From Bacteroidales bacterium (GTDB lineage: Bacteria; Bacteroidota; Bacteroidia; Bacteroidales; UBA7960): a stretch of 35,910 nt of DNA. The DNA lies in contig JAAYLH010000108.1 of assembly GCA_012521995.1 (NCBI GenBank), forward strand, positions 1-35,910. Direction: 5' to 3'. Below are positions 15,078-23,914 of the stretch, one piece after another. A program made the position numbers and the translations under genes. Positions within the stretch are counted from its first letter, which is position 1; every line of letters starts with the position of its first letter. The notes under the pieces are model-generated. The model worked only from the letters and a program-made list of their open reading frames with translations, was not told the DNA's origin and did not search any database.

Positions 15078-15818
15078 ATGAAATTCTTCTATCATCTGGG
15101 CCGTTACCTGATCCTCATGGGCCAGATTCTCAAAAAGCCCGAGAAGGCATCGATTTACCGCAGTCAGATCATTCTGGAGATGGATAACCTGGGGTTGCAA
15201 AGTTTGGGCATTGTAGCGATCATTTCGGTATTTATGGGGGCGGTGGTAACCATTCAGACGGCACTGAACACCGACCACCCGTTGCTGCCGCGCTACGCCA
15301 TTGGTTTTGCCACCCGTCAGTCGATCATCCTTGAATTTGCCCCAACGGTCATCAGCCTGATCCTAGCGGGCAAGGTAGGCTCAAGGATTGCATCAGAAAT
15401 TGGCACCATGCGGGTCACCGAACAAATTGACGCGCTTGAGATCATGGGAGTCAATGCTTCTGGTTTTCTGATCCTGCCTAAGGTGGTTGCGGCAGTGCTG
15501 ATGTTCCCCATCCTGGTCACCTTGAGCATGTTTTTGGGGATCTTCGGAGGATGGGTCGTATCATTCCTGACAGGGGTAATGCCTGTTAGCAATTACATTT
15601 ACGGGATTCTTTACGAATTTGCCCCTTACGACATTTTCTACGCCCTTGTAAAAACAGTGGTTTTTGCCTACCTTATCACGACCATCTCAGGCTATTATGG
15701 ATTCTACACCAAGGGAGGGGCCCTAGAGGTGGGCCAGGCGAGCACCAATGCGGTGGTAACCAGCAGTATTTTCATCATTTTGTTTAACCTGGTGTTAACC
15801 CAATTGTTACTGGTATGA
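15078..15818 (+). CDS. mlaE: MlaE-type phospholipid ABC transporter permease
   Basis: A 246-residue inner-membrane permease of the MlaE family, part of lipid transport between the membranes. It has five to six hydrophobic segments. The family hallmark lies at about 95-125: EFAPTVISLILAGKVGSRIASE followed by GTMRVTEQIDALEIMGV. The start ATG at 15078 is in good register with homologues (short amphipathic N-terminus). Its last codons overlap the start of the ATPase gene (ATGA at 15815-15818), so the two are translationally coupled. It diverges from the small lipoprotein gene. No MlaD-like substrate-binding protein follows directly, which is unusual. Confidence 0.93.
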   Translation: MKFFYHLGRYLILMGQILKKPEKASIYRSQIILEMDNLGLQSLGIVAIISVFMGAVVTIQTALNTDHPLLPRYAIGFATRQSIILEFAPTVISLILAGKVGSRIASEIGTMRVTEQIDALEIMGVNASGFLILPKVVAAVLMFPILVTLSMFLGIFGGWVVSFLTGVMPVSNYIYGILYEFAPYDIFYALVKTVVFAYLITTISGYYGFYTKGGALEVGQASTNAVVTSSIFIILFNLVLTQLLLV

Positions 15819-16561
15819 TCAAGGTAGAAAACATCACGAAGAGTTTTGAGGGGGTTCCAGTGCTCAAAGAGGTGACCACCCTGTTTGAGCGTGGCAAGAC
15901 GAACCTGATCATCGGTCAGAGTGGCTCGGGAAAGACCGTACTAATGAAATGCCTTGTGGGCTTATTGGAAAGCGATAGCGGGAAGATCATGTTCGACAAC
16001 CTGGACTTCAACAAGATGAGTTTTGCCGATCGTCGCATCATCCGCAAGCAACTGGGCATGCTGTTTCAGGGAGGAGCGCTGTTTGATTCGCTGACCGTAG
16101 AGGAAAATGTTATTTTTCCCCTGAATATGTTTAGTGATTTGAGTCAGGAAGAAAAGCTGGACCGCGCGAACTTTTGCCTGCAAAGAGTAAACCTTGATAA
16201 CGTGAACCACTTGTATCCATCAGAGATCAGCGGGGGGATGAAGAAGCGGGTAGCCATAGCCAGGGCTATTGCCAATAACCCCAGTTTCCTTTTTTGCGAT
16301 GAACCCAACTCGGGACTGGATCCCCGTACTGCCATTGTGATCGATAAACTGATCAGCGAGATCACCCAAGAGTTCAATATGACCACGGTGATCAACACCC
16401 ATGACATGAACTCGGTGATGGAAATTGGCGATAAGGTAGCCTTTCTTTACAAGGGTGAGCTCTGGTGGGAAGGCACCCGTTTTGAAATCCTTGACACCGA
16501 TAACAAGGAGTTAAATGACTTTGTATATGCATCGGAACTGATGCGCACATTGAAGAAGTAA
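15815..16561 (+). CDS. mlaF: MlaF-type ABC transporter ATPase
   Basis: A 248-residue ABC ATPase that powers the MlaE permease. Walker A GQSGSGKT is at 34-41, the Q-loop at FQGG (84-87), the signature ISGGMKKRV at 138-146 and Walker B FLFCDEP at 158-164, followed by NSGLDP. The H-loop His is in INTHDMNS. The ISGGMKKR signature (in place of LSGGQ) is typical of MlaF. It overlaps mlaE by four bases. The MacB-like permease starts 18 bases after its stop and might also use this ATPase. Confidence 0.94.
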   Translation: MIKVENITKSFEGVPVLKEVTTLFERGKTNLIIGQSGSGKTVLMKCLVGLLESDSGKIMFDNLDFNKMSFADRRIIRKQLGMLFQGGALFDSLTVEENVIFPLNMFSDLSQEEKLDRANFCLQRVNLDNVNHLYPSEISGGMKKRVAIARAIANNPSFLFCDEPNSGLDPRTAIVIDKLISEITQEFNMTTVINTHDMNSVMEIGDKVAFLYKGELWWEGTRFEILDTDNKELNDFVYASELMRTLKK

Positions 16562-16578
16562 ACCGAATCTTTGCAACC

Positions 16579-17829
16579 ATGATATTACTAGCCCGACTCA
16601 TCAAAGAGAGCGCGCGCTTTGCCCTGAACTCGGTCATAGCCAATAAGCTCCGTACTATTCTTACCCTGCTGGGTATCACCATTGGGATTTTTTCCATCAT
16701 CCTGGTCTTCTCGGTGCTCGATGGGCTGGAGCGACAGGTCAGGAACAGCATCCAGGCCTTGGGCGACAATGTGGTATACATCCAGAAATGGCCCTGGGTT
16801 TTTGAAGATAATTTCCCGTGGTGGCGCTTTGTAAACCGCCCCGTGCCCCAATTAAGGGAACTGGACGCCATCCAGTCGCGCACTTTTTCTGTGGAGGCGG
16901 CAGCCTTCCTTGCCTCAACCTCACGCACTATCGAACACCAAAGCAACAGCATCGAGAACGCAGCCCTGGTGGGCACCACCTTCGACTACGACAAGGTTCG
17001 CCTTGTGGATATCAGTGAAGGGCGGTTTATCTCACCAACGGAATTTGGTTCAGGGCGCAACGTGGTGGTTATTGGCGCGCAAATTGCGGAGGCCATATTT
17101 CCTGACTTGGACCCCATCGGGAAACAAGTAAAGTTTTTCGGCAGGAAGGCTGAGGTGGTTGGGGTGTTTAAAAAGGAAGGCACAGGAGGCTTTGGCGATA
17201 GTCACGACAACTGGGTTCTGACGCCCATCTCATACCTGAACCAGTTTGTAGACATCAACAGCGAGCGCTACAACCCGCAAATCATGGCCAAGGCCAAACC
17301 CGGCATCACCAACCAGGAGATGATCGATGATTTGACGGGGGTCATGCGTGCCCTGAGGCGGTTGAAGCCTGCGGCCGACGATAACTTTGCCCTGAATGAG
17401 ACAAGCCTGCTTTCCAAACAAATGGACGGGGTATTTGCCATCATTTCCATGGCAGGATGGATTATCGGGGGCTTCTCAATCCTGGTGGGCGGCTTCGGCA
17501 TTGCCAACATTATGTTTGTTTCGGTCAGGGAACGCACCAGTATCATTGGCATTCAAAAAGCCCTGGGAGCCAAAAAATATTTTATCCTGCTGCAATTTCT
17601 GTTTGAAGCCATTGTTTTGAGTCTCATTGGCGGAGCCGTAGGACTGCTGATCGCCTTTGGCGTTACGGCACTCATTTCAAGTTTGGCCAATATGGATTTT
17701 AATCTCACCCTGGGAAACATTTTACTGGGGCTGAATGTTTCAGCATTAATAGGACTGGTATCAGGTTTTGTTCCCGCATGGACGGCATCACGGCTTGACC
17801 CTGTTGAGGCTATTCGAAGCAATGGGTAA
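16579..17829 (+). CDS. MacB/FtsX-type ABC permease
   Basis: A 416-residue inner-membrane protein with the MacB arrangement: one N-terminal helix (about 22-45), a large periplasmic MacB_PCD domain (about 50-260), and three C-terminal helices in the FtsX domain (about 285-410). Typical blocks are RTILTLLGITIGIFSII, GFGIANIMFVSVRERTSIIG and GIQKALGAKK, with the end ASRLDPVEAIRSNG. Proteins of this type act in efflux or mechanotransmission with a partner ATPase and often a periplasmic adaptor. Neither a MacB-type ATPase nor an adaptor is adjacent; the only nearby ATPase is MlaF, 18 bases upstream. The substrate cannot be inferred. Confidence 0.88.
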   Translation: MILLARLIKESARFALNSVIANKLRTILTLLGITIGIFSIILVFSVLDGLERQVRNSIQALGDNVVYIQKWPWVFEDNFPWWRFVNRPVPQLRELDAIQSRTFSVEAAAFLASTSRTIEHQSNSIENAALVGTTFDYDKVRLVDISEGRFISPTEFGSGRNVVVIGAQIAEAIFPDLDPIGKQVKFFGRKAEVVGVFKKEGTGGFGDSHDNWVLTPISYLNQFVDINSERYNPQIMAKAKPGITNQEMIDDLTGVMRALRRLKPAADDNFALNETSLLSKQMDGVFAIISMAGWIIGGFSILVGGFGIANIMFVSVRERTSIIGIQKALGAKKYFILLQFLFEAIVLSLIGGAVGLLIAFGVTALISSLANMDFNLTLGNILLGLNVSALIGLVSGFVPAWTASRLDPVEAIRSNG

Positions 17830-17980
17830 AGGATAATGAAAGTTGAAGAAAAAAAGTTAAAAATTGGGAAGAGTGGGAAATGTTTATGATTTCTTCATAG
17901 AGAAAAGGGGGAAACAGATCATTACCGTTTTGTCTTTTCAGAGGGTCCTTCATTCGAAGTAATACAAAAAAATATAGTTC

Positions 17981-19504
17981 ATGTCAAAGAAAAAAGTTCT
18001 TCTGGTAATTCTTGATGGTTGGGGTCAGGGTGATCACAGCCAGGCAGACATCATATCGCAGGCCAATGTACCTTTCACACGTCATTTGACGGAAACAGCT
18101 CCGCATACGTTGATCCGCACTTCGGGGGAAGATGTGGGCTTGCCTGAGGGGCAAATGGGTAATTCGGAGGTGGGTCACCTCAACATCGGGGCAGGACGCG
18201 TGGTTTATCAGGAGTTGGTGAAGATCAGCAAGGCGGTACGCGAGCGCAGCTTCCACCAGGAGCCTGTTATCAACGAGGCCTTTGACTACGCCAAAGCCAA
18301 TAATAAGAAGATCCACCTGATTGGGCTGGTATCGGATGGGGGCGTGCATTCGGCCATGGATCACCTCTATGGCTTCACGGAAGTGGCCAAAGAAAAGGGA
18401 TTCAGCGATATTTTCATTCACGCCCTCACCGATGGACGCGACACCGACCCCCGCAGTGGGCTGGGCTTTCTGGCCGACTTAGAAGCGCATCTGAAAAAGA
18501 CCACGGGAAAAGTTGCTACCGTCAGCGGCCGTTACTATGGCATGGACCGCGACAAGCGATGGGAGCGCATTAAACTGGCTTACGATATGCTTGTGGAAGG
18601 CAAGGGCAAATACTACAACACTGCTGCCGAAGCCATTAAGTCATCCTATGACGAAGGGATCACCGACGAGTTCATCAAGCCGCGCGTGATCATAGGACCC
18701 GATGGGAAACCATTGGCAACACTGGCAGAAGACGATGTGGTTATTTGTTTTAACTTCCGCACAGACCGCCTGCGTGAGATCACCACCGTGCTTACCCAGA
18801 AAGACATGCCCGAGTTCGGAATGAAGACCATGCCTCTGCATTACATTACCATGACCCGCTACGATGAGTCGTTTAAGGAGATTAGGGTGATTTACGAAAA
18901 GGAAGAACTGAAAAACACCTTGGGCGAAGTGCTCGCCGAAAATGGGATGAAACAGCTTCGTATTGCCGAGACTGAGAAGTATCCCCACGTGACCTTCTTT
19001 TTTAACGGGGGCCGCGAGGAGAACTTCCCCGGTGAAGAGCGCATCATGGTACCCTCGCCCAAGGTAGCCACATACGACCTTCAACCTTCGATGAGTGCCC
19101 TCGAGGTGAAAGACAAAGTGGTTGAGGCTATAAACAGGGATGTGTTCGATTTCATTTGTCTGAATTATGCCAATGCCGACATGGTTGGACATACGGGCTT
19201 CAAAGAAGCCATCACCGAAGCTGTGGAGACTGTTGACCGCTGCCTGCAGCAAACCGTGGAGGCCGCACGCGCAAGGGGATATTCAATAATCATCACAGCT
19301 GATCACGGCAATGCTGATTATGCCATCAACCCCGATGGTTCACCCAATACGGCGCATACAACCAACCCGGTGCCCTGCTGGCTGATCAGCGATGACTACA
19401 GGCACATCAAGCCGGGGCGCTTGTCTGATCTTGCTCCTACAGTGCTTAAAATGCTGCAAATCCCCATTCCAAAAGAAATGAAGGGAAATGTCCTTGTAGA
19501 GTAA
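17981..19504 (+). CDS. gpmI: 2,3-bisphosphoglycerate-independent phosphoglycerate mutase
   Basis: A 507-residue cytoplasmic glycolytic enzyme interconverting 3- and 2-phosphoglycerate. It belongs to the alkaline phosphatase superfamily. Metal ligand Asp12 is in LDGWG and the phosphorylated Ser62 is in GQMGNSEVGH. HALTDGRDTDP and SGRYYGMDRDKRWER are substrate-binding blocks, and the C-terminal metal sites are in NYANADMVGHTG and ITADHGNAD. Length matches the family. Start at 17981 (MSKKKVLLVILDG) is unambiguous. It is a single gene; the 151 bases upstream separate it from the MacB-like permease gene and show no perfect promoter box. Confidence 0.97.
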   Translation: MSKKKVLLVILDGWGQGDHSQADIISQANVPFTRHLTETAPHTLIRTSGEDVGLPEGQMGNSEVGHLNIGAGRVVYQELVKISKAVRERSFHQEPVINEAFDYAKANNKKIHLIGLVSDGGVHSAMDHLYGFTEVAKEKGFSDIFIHALTDGRDTDPRSGLGFLADLEAHLKKTTGKVATVSGRYYGMDRDKRWERIKLAYDMLVEGKGKYYNTAAEAIKSSYDEGITDEFIKPRVIIGPDGKPLATLAEDDVVICFNFRTDRLREITTVLTQKDMPEFGMKTMPLHYITMTRYDESFKEIRVIYEKEELKNTLGEVLAENGMKQLRIAETEKYPHVTFFFNGGREENFPGEERIMVPSPKVATYDLQPSMSALEVKDKVVEAINRDVFDFICLNYANADMVGHTGFKEAITEAVETVDRCLQQTVEAARARGYSIIITADHGNADYAINPDGSPNTAHTTNPVPCWLISDDYRHIKPGRLSDLAPTVLKMLQIPIPKEMKGNVLVE

Positions 19505-19537
19505 AGAAAAGGATTGTTAAAAAGCTTATCAAACAAA

Positions 19538-19587
19538 AGCAGGCTGTAAATCCGCATTGGAATTAAAGTCTGCTAATATATATTTTT
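19538..19587 (+). terminator. Possible terminator after gpmI
   Basis: AGCAGGCT (19538-19545) can pair with AGTCTGCT (19567-19574) with one G-T pair around a 21-base loop. A T-rich stretch (TATATATTTTT) follows. The loop is long and the stem modest. Confidence 0.35.
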
Positions 19588-19664
19588 CTGGAAAAGCAAG
19601 ACTGACCACCAGCCTTCTCCCAAACTCTTCATTCCCTTCATTCCCTCTCTACTCACAACCAAAC

Positions 19665-20675
19665 TCAGGACGAATCCCTCAGTTTAAGGGTTGCTGAGAA
19701 CACCTTGGTTTGAAACTCCCCGGCCAGCTCAGGATGTTCCAGGCGGTCGATCATCATTTGGACGGCTTGGCGGCCCATGGCATATCCCTTTTGCTCCACG
19801 GTGGTGAGTTTTGGGCGCGCAATGAGGGCGATGGGATCGTCGCCGAAACCTGCCACGGAAATCTGTTCGGGGATCTGGAATCCATGTTCCTGCAGGAGCT
19901 GCATAACGGCAATTGCACTGAAGTCGTTGACGGCAAAGATGCCATCGATGTTTGGGGCAAGCCTTATGATTTGTTCCTTCAGGGTCTTAACCTGGGCAGA
20001 GGTGTCGCACTGCAGGATCAGCGCCGGATTAATGGGGATTTTGTGGTCGGTAAGGGCCTCGGTATAGCCCTGCAGGCGTTCGCGGCCGATAAACAAGTGC
20101 TGGGGAGCGGCCAGATGGAGGATCCTGCGGCGGCCCTTCCGCAGTAGATGGGTGGTGACCAGGTGGGCGCCCTGGTAATCATCCGTCACTACCCGGTCGG
20201 TTTCTATGTTCTTGCACACACGGTCGAGAAAGACAAGGGGGATTCCCTGTTCCACAGCATCCTCAAAGTGATCGTACTGGAACGTGTTTTTACTCATCGA
20301 CACCAGGATGCCATCGACGCGGTGATCGAGCAGGGCTTGCAGGTTAATGCGCTCACGCTCAAACTCCTCATTCGACTGGCAGATCATCAGGCGGTATCCC
20401 TTGCCGTATGCCACATCCTCAATCCCGCTGATAATGGAAGAAAAGAAGTGATGCACAATTTCGGGGATGATAATGCCCAAGGTAAAGGAGCGCTGTTGTT
20501 TGAGGCCAAGCGCCAGGGCATTGGGCCTGTAATTGACGCGGCGGGCAAACTCCTGCACCCGGCGGCGGGTCTCCTCGCTGATGTCGGGATGGTTCTTCAG
20601 AGCACGGGAAACTGTTGAAGTGGATACACCCAAAGCCCTGGCAATATCGATAATGGAGGTTATATTTGGTTTCAT
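19665..20675 (-). CDS. LacI-family transcriptional regulator of the sus operon
   Basis: A 336-residue repressor-type regulator. The N-terminal LacI helix-turn-helix is at about 5-30 (IIDIARALGVSTSTVSRALK) and the hinge helix at about 47-60 (NYRPNALALGL), whose Leu usually intercalates at a central CpG. A periplasmic-binding-like sugar domain follows (about 65-330), with GIIIPEIVHHFF, VDGILVSMS, IDGIFAVNDFSA and ISVAGFGDDP. It diverges from susC, and a tandem palindrome with AAACGTTT cores, the kind of site this family binds, lies in between. One copy covers the -33 box of lacI itself, so autoregulation is likely. The inducer is probably a sugar from the glycan imported by SusCD; its identity cannot be read from sequence. 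Confidence 0.93.
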   Translation of the reverse strand: MKPNITSIIDIARALGVSTSTVSRALKNHPDISEETRRRVQEFARRVNYRPNALALGLKQQRSFTLGIIIPEIVHHFFSSIISGIEDVAYGKGYRLMICQSNEEFERERINLQALLDHRVDGILVSMSKNTFQYDHFEDAVEQGIPLVFLDRVCKNIETDRVVTDDYQGAHLVTTHLLRKGRRRILHLAAPQHLFIGRERLQGYTEALTDHKIPINPALILQCDTSAQVKTLKEQIIRLAPNIDGIFAVNDFSAIAVMQLLQEHGFQIPEQISVAGFGDDPIALIARPKLTTVEQKGYAMGRQAVQMMIDRLEHPELAGEFQTKVFSATLKLRDSS

Positions 20676-20715
20676 GATAAGGTCAGATTAAGCCCATTGG
20701 GCACGAATAATGAAA

Positions 20716-20746
20716 CAAAGATATGCTTCTGGAGGATTACTGCAAA
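20716..20746 (-). promoter_or_regulatory. Promoter of the lacI-family gene
   Basis: On the minus strand TTTG (20743-20746) is followed after 19 bases by a perfect TATCTTTG (20716-20723). The start site would be near 20710, about 35 bases before the ATG. The -33 box lies inside the first operator palindrome. Confidence 0.8.
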
Positions 20747-20765
20747 CGTTTGCGGAAACGTTTGC
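20742..20765. promoter_or_regulatory. Tandem LacI-family operator
   Basis: Two palindromes stand side by side: GCAAACGTTTGC (20742-20753, perfect) and GGAAACGTTTGC (20754-20765, one mismatched pair). Their AAACGTTT cores are 12 bases apart, each with the central CpG expected for LacI-family proteins. The first covers the -33 box of lacI. Both lie 66 or more bases upstream of the susC -7 box. Confidence 0.85.
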
Positions 20766-20830
20766 ACAAAAATATTGTCCAATTTATTGACGCTCAACCA
20801 AAAAAAAATGTTTATTCTATCTTTATTTTT

Positions 20831-20838
20831 TATCTTTG
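20831..20838 (+). promoter_or_regulatory. -7 element of the susCDE operon
   Basis: TATCTTTG is a perfect TAnnTTTG box, 41 bases before ATG 20880. The -33 position holds no TTTG (AAATGTTTA around 20806-20814), so the promoter may be weak or need an activator. Confidence 0.6.
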
Positions 20839-20879
20839 TTGGCAAACTTCCAATGTCTTAACGCTAATCTGTTTGAAGT

Positions 20880-23800
20880 ATGACAAAAATTTTAAGACTG
20901 TTCGTGCCAGTGCTTTTTGCGCTGTTGAGCGCCCTAAGCACATTCGGGCAAACGGGCACCATAACAGGCGTTGTTAGGGATCGTGAAACACGCGAGACCT
21001 TGCCTGGTGCTAACGTTATTATTGAGGGAACTACCACTGGAGCGATCACTGATCTTGATGGCCGTTATGCCATAACGGTTGGCGCAGGTCAATATTCGGT
21101 GGTTGCCAGCTACATTGGCTTTGAACCGGTTGCCCTTCCGGTGACTGTGGTTACAGGCCAGACTGTTACCCTGAATTTCGATATGGGACAGGATGTGGCT
21201 ACCCTTTCAGAATTTGTGATCATTGGTTATGGTGTGCAACGCCGCGAAGATGCTACCGGTGCCGTATCGGTTGTCGATACGCGCGACTTCAACAAGGGGA
21301 AAATCACTTCGCCTTCGGAGTTGCTTGCCGGAAAGATTCCCGGGGTACAGATCACCATGCCTGGCGGTGCTCCGGGTGAAGGCGCCCAAATCCGGGTAAG
21401 GGGAGGTTCTTCCCTGTCGGCCACAAATGACCCGCTGATCGTTATCGATGGGGTTCCCATTGAAAACGCAGGCGTTCCGGGTTTGCGCAACCCCCTGGCC
21501 ACCATCAACCCCGACGACATCGAGTCGTTCACCGTCCTCAAGGATGCCTCTGCCACCGCCATTTACGGTTCAAGAGCTTCCAACGGAGTTATCCTCATCA
21601 CCACCAAGAAAGGCAAGGAAGGCGCCCCCCTGAGCCTCACCTATTCGGGCACCTATTCCCTTTCGGTCAACACAAGACAGGCCGACTTTCTTAGCCCTGA
21701 TGAGTTCCGTAACCACGTCAACACATTTTATGCTAACCGTCCTACAGTTACCGGTCTTATGGGCAGCGCTTCCACCGACTGGCCCAGCCTGATTTACCAG
21801 GATGCCTTTACCCATGACCACAACCTCACTGCCAGCGGAGCATTCAAATCCCTGCCTTACAGATTTACCGTAGGATACAACGGTCAAGACGGGGTGATCC
21901 GCACCGACAACCTGCAAAGGGTTTCATGGGCAATGAACCTATCCCCCAGCCTTTTTGACGACCATTTGAAGATCAACTTCAACGCCCGTGCCGTTAACAT
22001 CAGCAATTTCTTTGCCGAGCAAGGCGTGATTGGTGCAGCCAACCAGTTTGACCCCACCCAGCCCGTGCATGTGGATGGCAGCCCCTTCGGCGGCTTCTTT
22101 GCCTGGCAGGCAGATGGCATTCCAAAACCAGTGGCTACCACCAACCCGGTGGCAAACCTGGAGCTGAGGCGAAACACTTCAACAGTGAACCGCATACTGG
22201 GTAATTTCCAGGCCGATTATAAATTCCATTTCTTACCAGACCTGAGGGCCAACCTCAACGTAGCCTACGACTACTCCACTTCCGACGGTAACGATTACAC
22301 CCCGGATTACGCAGCCTGGAGTTACGTTTCAGGGGGTTACCTTGGAACCTACTGGCAGAACCGCTCGAACCAATTGTTCGACTTCTACCTGAACTATGTG
22401 AAAGATGTGGAAGCCATCAGCAGCCGCATTGATGCCACCGCCGGTTATTCATATCAGCGTTTCTGGAACGAAGGCTCGAACCACGGCACCAACGTGCCCA
22501 ACAACCTGGCCTTCCAGAACGGGCATAACACGGATTACTGGCGCGTGATCGTTCCCAACATTCCTTACGAATCGGAACAAGTGCTGCTCTCCTTCTTTGG
22601 CCGTTTGAACTACTCGCTGCTGAACCGTTACCTGGTGACCTTCACCATGCGTAATGACCGCTCCAGCCGGTTCTCACCCGAGACCCGCTCGGGCTGGTTC
22701 CCCTCAGTAGCCCTCGCCTGGAAAGTCCTGGAAGAGCCCTTTATGGCTAATGCCGACTTTCTGTCAGAACTGAAGTTTAGGGCCGGTTACGGGATTACCG
22801 GTCAACAAGACATCAGCAGTGATGTTTATCCCTATCTGGCGCGCTACACCGCCAGTGTTCAGGGTGCCTTCTACCAGTTTGGCGCACCGGGCAACTTCAT
22901 ACCCACCTGGCGTGCCGAAGGTTATGACCGCAGCCTGAAATGGGAAGAAACCACTACTTACAACGCTGGTCTCGACTATGCTTTCCAGGGACACCGCTAT
23001 TATGGGTCGATTGATGTTTATTTCCGCGAGACCCGCGACCTGATCAACGAGATCAACATTCCTGCCGGCACAAACCTCACCAACCGCATCGTGACCAACA
23101 TCGGCAACATGGAAAATAAGGGGGTTGAATTCAGCATCTTCACCCGTCCGGTCGTATCCCGCGATTTCAACTGGCTGCTCGGGCTGAACGCCACTTGGAA
23201 CGAAACCAAGATCACCAAGCTGACTGCAGTTGACGACCCCGAATTTCTGGGGATACAGGTTGGCGGCATTGCCGGAGGTGTTGGTAATAATGTCCAGATC
23301 CACACCGTAGGTTATGCACCCAATTCCTTCTTTGTATGGGAACAGGTCTATGACCAGGATGGCAATCCCATTGAAGGCGTTTATGTTGACCGCGACAACG
23401 ACGGAGAGATCACCGAAGACGACCTCTACCGCTACAAGCGCGCCGCTCCAACCTATTACCTGGGTCTGACTTCCGACTTCCAATACAAGAACTGGAGCCT
23501 GGCATTCGCAGGTCGCGCAAACCTTGGCAACTTCGTTTACAACAACATCAGTTCAGACAACGGCTGGCTGAACAAGGTCTACCGTGCTGAAGGTCCTTAC
23601 CTGAGCAACATTCACCGCGATGCTTTTACTGTTGGTTTCAACAACGCCCAGTATCTTTCGGACTACTACGTACAGGATGGCTCCTTCTTTAAGATGGACC
23701 ACATCACTCTGAGTTATACCTTCGGAAAACTCTTCGGAAGCGCATCGAACCTGACCCTATCGGGGATCGTACAGAATGCCTTTATGATCACCAATTACAA

Positions 23801-23891
23801 AGGCCTTGACCCTGAACTAGGCAATGGTATTGACAACAATATCTACCCGCGCCCCAGAATTTTCGTGATGAGCGTTAATCTTCAGTTTTAG
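20880..23891 (+). CDS. susC: SusC-family TonB-dependent outer-membrane receptor
   Basis: A 1003-residue outer-membrane transporter for a glycan oligomer, energised by TonB-ExbB-ExbD. The signal peptide ends at STFG|QTG, leaving Gln24 at the mature start. A carboxypeptidase-regulatory-like domain (about 27-100) holds GVVRDRETRETLPGANV and GAITDLDGRYAI. The TonB box region is at about 111-118 (EFVIIGYG). The plug domain (about 122-245) contains the SusC-specific VLKDASATAIYGSRASNG. The 22-strand barrel runs to the end and closes with a Phe (SVNLQF). Length is normal. It leads susC-susD-susE, with 23 bases to susD. A SusC of this type pairs with the SusD lid; the substrate is not fixed by sequence, although the SusE neighbour points to starch-like glucans. 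Confidence 0.96.
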   Translation: MTKILRLFVPVLFALLSALSTFGQTGTITGVVRDRETRETLPGANVIIEGTTTGAITDLDGRYAITVGAGQYSVVASYIGFEPVALPVTVVTGQTVTLNFDMGQDVATLSEFVIIGYGVQRREDATGAVSVVDTRDFNKGKITSPSELLAGKIPGVQITMPGGAPGEGAQIRVRGGSSLSATNDPLIVIDGVPIENAGVPGLRNPLATINPDDIESFTVLKDASATAIYGSRASNGVILITTKKGKEGAPLSLTYSGTYSLSVNTRQADFLSPDEFRNHVNTFYANRPTVTGLMGSASTDWPSLIYQDAFTHDHNLTASGAFKSLPYRFTVGYNGQDGVIRTDNLQRVSWAMNLSPSLFDDHLKINFNARAVNISNFFAEQGVIGAANQFDPTQPVHVDGSPFGGFFAWQADGIPKPVATTNPVANLELRRNTSTVNRILGNFQADYKFHFLPDLRANLNVAYDYSTSDGNDYTPDYAAWSYVSGGYLGTYWQNRSNQLFDFYLNYVKDVEAISSRIDATAGYSYQRFWNEGSNHGTNVPNNLAFQNGHNTDYWRVIVPNIPYESEQVLLSFFGRLNYSLLNRYLVTFTMRNDRSSRFSPETRSGWFPSVALAWKVLEEPFMANADFLSELKFRAGYGITGQQDISSDVYPYLARYTASVQGAFYQFGAPGNFIPTWRAEGYDRSLKWEETTTYNAGLDYAFQGHRYYGSIDVYFRETRDLINEINIPAGTNLTNRIVTNIGNMENKGVEFSIFTRPVVSRDFNWLLGLNATWNETKITKLTAVDDPEFLGIQVGGIAGGVGNNVQIHTVGYAPNSFFVWEQVYDQDGNPIEGVYVDRDNDGEITEDDLYRYKRAAPTYYLGLTSDFQYKNWSLAFAGRANLGNFVYNNISSDNGWLNKVYRAEGPYLSNIHRDAFTVGFNNAQYLSDYYVQDGSFFKMDHITLSYTFGKLFGSASNLTLSGIVQNAFMITNYKGLDPELGNGIDNNIYPRPRIFVMSVNLQF

Positions 23892-23914
23892 CAATTCCTA
23901 AAGAAAGACATAAT

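Noticed and set aside
20744-20763. Start of a longer tandem array like arrays A and B
   Set aside because: The spacing is 12 bases, there are only two units, and the sequence is a classic LacI-family operator in a divergent promoter.
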